The notes under the pieces: model-generated | Databases searched by the model: none | What the model saw: only the letters and a program-made list of their open reading frames with translations | Told to the model about the DNA's origin: nothing | Source of the DNA: Nannochloropsis oceanica | Lineage: Eukaryota > Sar > Eustigmatophyceae > Eustigmatales > Monodopsidaceae | Reading direction: 5' to 3' | Length of the DNA stretch: 64,000 nt | NCBI GenBank assembly: GCA_004519485.1 | Contig: CP038130.1 | Location: 248,001 to 312,000, forward strand | Program-made: the position numbers and the translations under genes | In this document: piece after piece, positions 20,520 through 29,400 of the stretch | How the letters are laid out: every line of letters begins with the position of its first letter | How positions within the stretch are numbered: the first letter of the stretch is position 1

Positions 20520-23221
20520 TCACCCTCCTTTTAGCCCTCCCTTCTTTGCAAACGCATCTTTCACGCCTTTCTGTGCCTCCAACAGCTCCTTTGCCAGTGC
20601 CCTCCTCTCCCCCCCCTTCCCCCCTTCCTCCTCCCTCTCTTCCCCCTCATACGCCTTCAGCACCCTCTCTAATCTCCTCACCTCCTCCCACCCGACTCCC
20701 CTCCCACCCTCTCTCCCCCCCAACTCCTCGCCCAATACTGACCTTTTCAGAATCTCCATCCCTCGTGGAAACATGCCCGACATTAATGCCTCGTCCGCTT
20801 CTGTCTGCGTCGCAAACAGCACCCCTCCCCCTCCTTCTCTCCCCTCCCCTTGTAGGCACAACAGCTGGCACCCTACCGATAAAATTTCTTGAGGTGATTC
20901 GCTTTGATTCAGCTGACTGATAAGACTTATTTTACGGTCAAAGAGCTGTCGGTGCGTGGGTAGAGTAGGAAGGGGAGAGATATGAGTTAAAGTAATTGAG
21001 ATACCGTGGTAATTGTGAGTGCAGACATGTATATGTAATATATAATGACATGCACATATAAACATACATAGGAATACATCTGTCAGATTTATCCTCATAT
21101 TGTTCTCTCTGAGTGACTTCGAGTGAGGTTAATACTCTTACTTCTCTCTGAATAAATTCGCTAACACCGTACCATTTTTTTCTCTTTTTTCTTGTCGAGC
21201 TTGCGAGGGACAGCGTCCAAGGCTGGGAGGACCTGGGAGAGGAGGGACTCGCAGAGGTCGTCAAGTGGAGCAGGGGCAGCAGGAGCAGCAGCACTCTTAG
21301 CAGCAATTTTTTGGTGTGTATTCTTATCAGGATTCGTGCTGTTTTTCTTCTCCTTTGCCTTCCCCTTGACGATCAGGGTCCACACGTTTACAAGGGCATC
21401 GCCCAGTGGTTTCGGTAATTCACTCTTGAACACATTCCGTTGCTCCACAGTGATACAAGGAAAGGAAGCCGAGGGAAGTAGCGAGGACGAGGAGGGAGGG
21501 ATGGAAGGCAGCGCGGTGTAGGGGACATCATGCAGGGTACTGGCCTGCCGGGAGATCAGATCGGCGAGTTGAGCTCCGCGGGATTTAAGAATGAAGAAAG
21601 TCATTTCCCTTCTATCTTCCTCGGAGACAAATGACGTGGCTTTTACTCCCTTAGCTAACAACTGAATGATCATTGTTGCGCTTTCCAGCTCCTTCTCAAA
21701 GTCCTTTTGTGCCTGCCTCCGTGCGGTAGCTACTCCTCCTCCCCCTCCTTCTCCACCGATAGTCATAGAAGCCGTGAGCTGCGCGGCGGCGGCAGCAGCT
21801 GCTACTGTTGCTGCCGCTGTTTGAGTGGAAAACAATTTATCTACCTCTGGTTGAAGTTCGTGGGCAAGAGCGGTGGTGAGGGCGGGGTAAGCGTCCAAAG
21901 TTTGGTGCCACGACAGGATGATAGCCGCGATTTCGGATGTAGTAAAGGACACTGCTACTGCCCCTGGTGCTGATTTATCAATCCGGCTCTTGGTGCTCTT
22001 CTTCCCCCCACCCTCATATGAAACTTCAGCTACTCCTTCCCCATCCTCTATCTTCCCTTGCTGCTGCTGCTGCCGCTCCACTGCACGTGCCTTGATGGGT
22101 GCTTCCATCTCTCTAAGAAGATCATGAAGGAAAGCCTTGCTCACTGCATAAACCCCTGCTACAGCCAATGCTCCTTGCTCCCTCTTGGCGCCCACACACC
22201 GACATTCCGCCAACAGAAGCGCGGCTTCTGACGAGGATGAAGAAAGGACGGGGGGGAGGACGCTCAACACATCCAACCAACCCCTCAGCAAAATACATTC
22301 CTCCACCTGTCCTTCCAACTCTCTCAGTACTGATTCGGCCACCACAAGCTGTTTCCCTACCAAAATTGCATGAGGAAAAGACTGTCTTATAAACTCTAAC
22401 GGTCGGTACACCTGCATCTTCCTCGCGCGTTCAAATTCCAAAAAACCATTCTGGGCAAAAAATCGGTCCAGGCACTCACGTTGTGTCCGATTAAAAGCCA
22501 ACGGGACGTACTCCCTCCCACGCAACGAACCCACCAACCTCTTTTCTTGTAGGAATCTAGGTAGTGCTTCTTCCATCATGCCCTCGTCAAAGCCATAAAT
22601 GTTAATCAATTCACCGGTGGAGATAGGGCGAGTAACTCCTGCGAGCACTCCGCGGATTCGAGCGAGTTGCGTCTCTTCGTACGCTGCTGTGAAGAGGATA
22701 CCATGCTTTAATTTTGCTGCTGGTCGGTTGTTTCTGGAGAGAAGGCGGGTCTTGATGGCTTCTTCAGTAATGGGTACAGGAAGATTGAAAACTTGTACGG
22801 CCAAAGTCGCCATGGAGACCTTCCCGCCAGCACCAGGAAGAGTGTGAGATAAGACCTCTTCCACCACTCCATCTAGGTGCCATGCTGTTATTAGTTCTCC
22901 GTTGATCAAGAAAACCTCTGGGTCGTTTAAAACAATGTCTGCTGCTGCCTTTTCGATGTGGGATATGTCTACATTCAGAAGGGGTTGGGCGTCTGCGAGG
23001 GAAAGGCGGCCGCCGGCAGAGAGGAGCTCGTCTTGTAACTCGAGGGAGAGCTTTTGTGGTGTAACGAATTCCTTGCCATTAGTAGTGTAGATTATGTCGA
23101 GGAGGCCGAGCTTGACTAGTTTCATTATGATTTCTACGCAGTTCCGTTCGCTGAGCCGGTGGGTGGTGTCTTCTTCTTGGACAGCGGCGAGCTCCCGTTT
23201 TAGGGCCAGGATTTCTTCCAT
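20520..23221 (-). CDS. UFL1: E3 UFM1-protein ligase 1 homologue
   Basis: UFL1 is the scaffold-type E3 that moves the ubiquitin-like UFM1 from UFC1 to targets, chiefly on ER-bound ribosomes. Exon 1 (23221-21173) and exon 2 (20945-20520) join as KKKEKKM|LFDRKIS for 824 residues, close to the ~790 of animal UFL1. The N-terminus carries the family signature HRLSERNCVEIIMKLVKLGL followed by IYTTNGKEFVTPQKLSLEL, then winged-helix-like repeats. NGFLEFERARKM and RQSFPHAILVGKQLVV are in the conserved central part. There is no catalytic Cys, as expected. Species-specific features are Ala/Gln runs (about residue 400-490) and a Gly/Glu-rich insert near the C-terminus. Presence implies the full UFMylation set (UFM1, UBA5, UFC1) elsewhere in the genome. 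Confidence 0.93.
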
Positions 23222-25174
23222 GGTGCTCGCTCGGATTGCTTCTTCTGCAAATTGGTTGGAATATGTAATGATGCTGCCGCCGCGGAAGGAGAATAGAAGC
23301 GCTCCTCAGACGGACGAGCAGGGTAAGGAGTTGGCGTGGCGTTGGTGGGGAGGTAGAGGCGTCGATGATGTATGATTGCACTTCGAGGACGTAGCGACGG
23401 CGAAGTAGCAGTAATAATTGAGATGGTGCCGCCCGGATCGGCTCCCAGAGACGGTTGAGGAGCCTGAGTGTGAGGATTTTGCGGGTCATGAAAACGTGTG
23501 TGTGGTAGCACTTTGCAAGTCGAGAACAAGTCAGCCCCCCGCTTTTGGCGATTGCCGTCATAATGACCAGTACGAATTTGATATGGCCTTGGGAGCTCTA
23601 GCGTTATTATTTGAGTATAAATGGGAAATTCAAGAAACAGATTTGTACAACATCTCTTGGACCCTCAAACGTCTTGCGTCCAACAATTCGTTTATTTTAC
23701 AATATTTTAGAATTGTAATTGACAAATAGCAAGGTCGCATTATCTTGATTGGAACGGAGGCGTGGTGTAGTGGTTATCACGTTTGTTTTACGTACAAAAG
23801 GTCGAGGGTTCAATCCCCTCCGCTTCTACATTTTTTTAATATTATGTCCAGCGCTTTCAGGCGGTCTTGTATGAATTGCCCTGCGCACTACACAAGTCGG
23901 GACACATGAGACAAGTTGTCTCTCCCCTGTGCGACCTCCGACGAAATGCATTTGGCCCATCGCGAGAGGGGGCAAGACAATGGGTACCGTGATTTCACTG
24001 CAGTTACCCCCCTTTTAGCCGCTTTATATTTGCTCCTCGCCTAATATGTGAAGAGATAAGAGGATGACAGTTTTGTTGGGAAGCGCCATCATGGGGGTAC
24101 GTCGCACAGCGCGCTTTAACTGCCTTGCAGCAGGCCTGGCTGTGACCATGTGTGACCATGTGTGAGACAGGAGCGCCATAGCCATGGGTCAAATTCCACT
24201 AAGTAACATAATTCTATGACAAATTATAATGTTTCATGCTGTAAATGTTGCTTATGCTCGATTTCTGGCGTCAGGGCGCCGTACATACCAGGTAAGACTT
24301 CCAAGAGTACTTGCCGAGCCCCGGCATTGTCAATGCCAAAAATGACACTGATAAGACGCCTTCCGCAGGCATTTGTATCGGAAATAATCAACAGAGGAAA
24401 TTATTCGCATTTATCCATTAATGACTGGTTCATAAGATACAATTCAGTAAGAAAAGTACCTTCCACGAGGCATCAAAGAGCAGTTGCCTCTCTTCAGCCT
24501 CTTTTAAAGCCTCCTGTCTGGCGTAAACCTGCTTTCTCTCATCGAAACAACATAAGGAACGCATAAACCCACCAAAATTATAGAGAATATCTGTACTATC
24601 TTTACCTCAGTGTTGAGGTGCCAAAACAGCGGTTGTTAATTCAAAATGACCCAAAAAGAGGACGCAAGGAGGTCGAGTCGTGATCGCATGCCCCACCGTC
24701 GCTCTCTCCTCCGCCCCCCCAGCCGCCTGAGCTTCTCTCGAGCAGCCAAACGTGCGTTGCTTGGTTTGCATGACCATGCGCACTCCAAATGCCTCGGAAC
24801 CACTCTCTCCACAATTTACAGTGAGAATACATGCCGGTGTGTGGTGTACCCGTGGCTCTGCGGCTGCCCTTTCATCCCGCCGTCCGATCGAGGCGAGCTG
24901 AAAAAAGCCTTGCATCTATTACCATCACTATGTATGCTCTCTGTGGATGTGTCCTGCTTGTCACCACACTCAGGCTGCATCTCATGCCTCTCGCCTCCTT
25001 CTGCTCAACTCTCACGCACATTTACAAGCTTCAGCCCTGACGCCCCCTCTCGCCCTCACCACACACCCACACACTGTCATACAGGCTTGTTGTTTGGTCA
25101 AGGAGGGGCACACGAAGGAGGGCAGCCAGAAGCAGGGGATAGGAACGCAGGCAGTACCAAGCCTACGCGCAAGA
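23222..25174. other. Intergenic region around tRNA-Val
   Basis: Apart from the tRNA, no gene is supported across nearly 2 kb. It includes the UFL1 promoter (first few hundred bases), a GTGACCAT/GTGTGACCAT direct repeat near 24145-24170, and the 5' leader of the gamma-carbonic-anhydrase gene, which stays open in frame upstream of its ATG but with no family similarity. Confidence 0.5.
23756..23828 (+). tRNA. tRNA-Val (anticodon UAC)
   Basis: A 73-nt cloverleaf: acceptor GGAGGCG with CGCTTCT (two G-U pairs), T8-G9, D arm GTGT-AGTGGTTA-TCAC identical to typical eukaryotic tRNA-Val, anticodon stem TTTGT/ACAAA with loop TTTACGT (anticodon TAC), variable AGGTC, T arm GAGGG-TTCAATC-CCCTC, and discriminator A. 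The internal A and B boxes are intact and a run of seven T at 23831-23837 is a Pol III terminator. There is no intron. G rather than A follows the anticodon, which is slightly unusual. Confidence 0.95.
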
Positions 25175-26029
25175 ATGTCGGCTTCCGTCGTCAGTGCCCT
25201 CGGGGCTGCAGCCCGAGCCGCGGGGCGGGCTTTTGAGAACGCAGGCAAGCTTTTAGAAGTCACCCCTTATGTCGAGCACCTGGCCCCGTCGACCAAGGTT
25301 CTGTCGCATGCTGGCAAGAGCCCCGCAATTCACGAGACCGTTTTTGTCGCCCCATCCGCCAGCATAATCGGTCATGTCCAAGTCGGCAAGGGTTCCTCGG
25401 TGTGGTACGGCGCCACCTTGCGTGGCGATGTCCACAGCATCACAGTCGGAGAACAAACGACGATCGGCGACCGCGCAATCGTGCACGTAGCCAAGCTTCG
25501 TGGTGATGCCCCCACCAAAATTGGGAGCCGTGTCAATATTGGCGCTCGCGCTGTCATCCATGCCTGTACGCTCGAGGACGAGTCTACCGTGGGAGCCGGG
25601 GCGCAGGTTCTGGATAAGGCTGTAGTCAAAACGCACGCGGCCTTGGCGCCTGGTGCAGTGCTTACCCCTGGGAAGACTGTGCCATCGGGGCAGCTTTGGG
25701 CGGGAGTACCTGCCAAATTTGTGCGTGAATTGACGGCGGAGGAGATTGCGAATATCAAGCGGGAAGCCGTAGCATCTTTCGAGCTGGCGACAGTGCACAA
25801 AGCAGAGACGACCAAGGATTATTTGCAGGTGATGGAGGACGAGGCGGCCTGGAAGGACAAACAGCAACGATCACCTGATTACTGGCCTCGGCTGAAGGGG
25901 GATGCGATCCGTGACCCGGCAGAGATTCCGGGATTTGGTGTGCCTGGGCGTATTTTTAATCATCCTCTGACGACGCCCTTGCCGGAAGGATCGGACGGTC
26001 GGCCACAGGGAGGGGAGAGGGAAAAGTAA
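25175..26029 (+). CDS. Gamma-carbonic anhydrase-like protein (mitochondrial complex I type)
   Basis: A single-exon protein of 284 residues with a left-handed beta-helix of hexapeptide repeats: APSASIIGHVQVGKGSSVWY, LRGDVHSITVGEQTTIGDR, KIGSRVNIGARAVIHACTL, EDESTVGAGAQVLDKAVV. Homologues in plants and algae form the carbonic-anhydrase domain attached to mitochondrial complex I. The N-terminus (MSASVVSALGAAARAAGRAF) is Ala/Arg-rich and fits a mitochondrial signal. Of the three zinc-ligand histidines, the first (AIVHVA) and third (AVIHAC) are present, but the position normally reading IGHSAV is IGARAV, so one ligand is missing; this resembles the non-catalytic gamma-CA-like subunits. The C-terminal extension (after PAKFVRELTAEE) is typical of the complex I forms. 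The ATG follows AGA at a plausible leader; an upstream in-frame extension lacks similarity. Confidence 0.9.
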   Translation: MSASVVSALGAAARAAGRAFENAGKLLEVTPYVEHLAPSTKVLSHAGKSPAIHETVFVAPSASIIGHVQVGKGSSVWYGATLRGDVHSITVGEQTTIGDRAIVHVAKLRGDAPTKIGSRVNIGARAVIHACTLEDESTVGAGAQVLDKAVVKTHAALAPGAVLTPGKTVPSGQLWAGVPAKFVRELTAEEIANIKREAVASFELATVHKAETTKDYLQVMEDEAAWKDKQQRSPDYWPRLKGDAIRDPAEIPGFGVPGRIFNHPLTTPLPEGSDGRPQGGEREK

Positions 26030-26422
26030 ATGAGGAAAGGGAAGAAGTCAGAAGGAAGATAAAGGATAGGGGAGAGATGGAGGTGGTGTATGGGATATAG
26101 TGTAGTGCACGCGTGTGTCTTGTTTTTTTTTGGGGGTGGAATTCTGACGTGCATATTTTAATTGAAGGTGGAGGTGAGAGATAGGATGGGTCTTCGCCCA
26201 TGCATCAGTAGGAAAAGACATTGTGATCGGAAAAGAAAAAAGAGAATGAAAGTGGGAAATGCGGCGACGTCAACTAAGAAGCAGCCACAATTTAGGGGAT
26301 TCATACAAGAAGCATAATATCTTGATTTTTTTGAATTGTTTGCGCTTCTTTTTTGTGTTACCCTTAGTTCCCCACGATAACCTGTTTCTTTTGTCGTATA
26401 AGTGTACATGCCTCCCTCATTT
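26030..26422. other. Convergent 3' intergenic region
   Basis: Short AT-rich region between two facing 3' ends, with T runs near 26128 and 26345. No gene. Confidence 0.5.
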
Positions 26423-29400
26423 CTAGTGCTTCATCTTTCCATCTACAATCTTCTCCTGTCCTCCGCCGCAATATGAGAAAGCTTCTTCTAGCAAGGTCAG
26501 GTCGCCCTTTTTGGTGACACGGCACGCTGACAAAGACGTACGTGGAGAAGAAGAGATCGGTGCCGCTGTTATATTTTCCTCTGGCTTTTGTGGCTCCATG
26601 GCCACCGGCGACGGGAGCAACGGTGATGGCGCCGGGGCTGACGGTGAGTCTTGCGCTTGAGTCACGAGAGATTGCTCTCGGAGACCTTTTGCCGGACTCA
26701 AGCTCACTATATTGGCTTTTGTGGAGGATGACGGAGACATAGGATGCGTTAGAGGGGCCAAACAAGTGTCAGACTTGATGGTCATGTGCTTTGGAGTAAG
26801 AGGATATGATGGTCTTGAGGTGGACCTCGACGAGGAATCACTCAACCATTTGACAGCCTTCGTCACTGCCGCGTCCTCCATGCGTGAGGCCAGTTTCTCC
26901 TCGAAGGTTGGCTCGTAAATTGGATCGTCCTTGGCAGCTGCCGACGTCGCCTCCGATGTGAGGGTCCCATTGCTGGCCGCTGACAAGTAGCTGCTCTTGC
27001 GTCGTTCCATAAAATAGACCACTGTAGTCGTCGAGGCGCCTTTCAACTTTTCTGCTTGTCTCGGCCGTAGAACGGGACATTCTCTCAGTTTCGGGTGGCT
27101 AACGGCAATGACATTTCGGACTCGATAAGAGGAAGTGGTCTGAGACAAGATTGACGGCAATGTAGAAGAAGACGAAGACGTGGGAGAAGAAGGGCTATCT
27201 CCCTGCTGGCCAGACATTGACGAGGAATCCATGTGCATTAAGGGCGTGGATACACTAGTGCTTGCCGACAAGATAGGTGATACTCCACCGCTGAACGCTC
27301 CGGAATGAGTGCACATGTAGAAGACAGTCTCATGGGCCGGTGGGATCATGTCCCAAGAGGCCAGTCTTGCGTGTTGCTGCTGTTTAACCAGACCGACCGT
27401 ATCCATCAAGCGTGTGGTGGGAAGGCCGCCACTGAAATGGGTAGCACGACTGTGGTAGGCATGCCAATTCTTTTCCTCATCTTCAGTACCTTCATCTTCG
27501 ACAACGTCTTTTTCTCCGTCGGATATCTCGCAGTCGTCTCGTCCATCCTGTGTCTTCTTCTCCGCATCCTCTCCTTCAGTCCCAACCCCGGAGGCGCGGT
27601 TGATGTTGTGCTCTGCCGCCGAACCTGTCGCTCCAGCTGCGGTCTCCTTGGTACCGTCCTTCAACTCCTTCGCCAATGTTGCGGCCATGAGCAGACGGCG
27701 AAATTTTGCTTGGATGGCGCCCTTTTTGTTCTCCCTGCCTCCTTCTAGGGAGGGGTTTGTCTTTTCATGTCGGTCCTGGGACTTGAAGAGGTTCACCAGC
27801 GTTCCTACAGCGCCTACTCGAAGTTTGGCGTGCTGCTGGGCCGAAAGGTTGGAGATCATGATGCTACAATGACGTTGGATAGCTGCGTTGGGCGACTTGG
27901 ACAAATTCATGATGGCCTCCACCGCGCCGTCTTGTGCTGCCAGTAGGGGGCGACACTCTTGGCAATATGAAAAATTGCATAGTGCTCCCGATGCATACCG
28001 TTGCAGGACTTCTCTCCGCTCTCCAACTTTGCCCGATGCCGACAAGATGATGAAGACAAGAAGCTCGAGTGCGCCGTTAAGGGCCATCGCCACCAGCAAA
28101 TCATCCGATGACTCGCTCAGCTGTAGCAAACCCAGCACCGTACGCCATACGACCACATCTTTCTTGTCTGTTATCCCATCCCCCAGAAGGAATCCTTTTT
28201 TTAGAACGATTGTCAATGCCTCTATGACACCCACGGACACGAGATGCAAGCGATGCCCCTCTGTCCGGGCCAAGTTGGCAAAAACTATGGCAATGCTTTT
28301 GGCTAATCGCGCACCGTAAGGCGGCGGTGCATCTTGTTGTTGCTTGACTAGCTGTACCAAAGCTAACATCCCCCCGTCTTCGACTATATGGTGTTGTGAC
28401 GCTGGAATCCATGAAAGCCGCTCCAGTGTCGTTGCCAGCATGGTCTCGAGCAGCAAGGTTTTAGGTGCTTGGTGCGGCTTCTCTACCTTCCCCGTGCCCA
28501 ACCGTCGCAATAGGACAACGATCGCACATACAACCTGCGTTTTGGTCATGGCCTGTCGGAGCTCCTTGCTTAGAGCAAATCGATGCAGAATATAGATACA
28601 ACACTCGATGACATCCCTGCCACTAGTTCCACTGTGACTTCTTCTTCTGTCTCCGTCCTTCAACTCGCAATGACTATTACTACATTCATCACTGTCGACA
28701 TCAGTACCCAAAAAACCGCTCGACAAGACTCGAAACATTACGACATGGAGAATACCGGCTTGGAGCAGCACCGTCAAGGGGAAATGAGACAGAGCGAGGC
28801 AGGTCAGCGCACGCAGCGCTGCCACTGCTGTTGCCTCGTCCTGATTTTGCTGCGCCAAGAGGACCATCGCCTGCGGGATGGATTCCTTGGGCATGTGCGC
28901 GCGGCAGGCAGCAAGCAGAGCAATCTTGGCGACGGCATGGGCGCATACGATTTGGACGGCGGCATCACCCGACGTGCACATGACCTTGACGACGCCCAGA
29001 GCCCCGGCCTCGGTCGCAAGCACGGCGGTGTCTGCCTCCAGTAGCAAAAGATTTAGGACCGCCGCACCACATAAAGTACGAGTGGTAATGACGTTAGACC
29101 GGATCAGGCTGCAGAGCCCTTGCATACTATTCCTCTTCGACGCGATCTTGGCCCTGCCGATGGGATGCAACGACAAGGTCCAAAAAGCCTGTGCGCAAAT
29201 CTTCAAACACACTTCCGAGTCAAGCCCACACAGTGAGGCCAGCCCTTGGGTGATGCCACAGTCGATGACTTTCGCAGTTGTTTCCTCCGTGATCAGGTTC
29301 AGTAGGGCCCGCGCACACACCTCTCGAGTTTTCGTTGTGACGGCGCGGACCAACGCAATCATGAGCAATGCACCCACAGCTCCTTGATTCACCATGATGT

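Noticed and set aside
24646-25236. Plus-strand frame overlapping the start of the gamma-CA gene
   Set aside because: A different reading frame from the conserved protein and no recognisable motif; treated as leader sequence.
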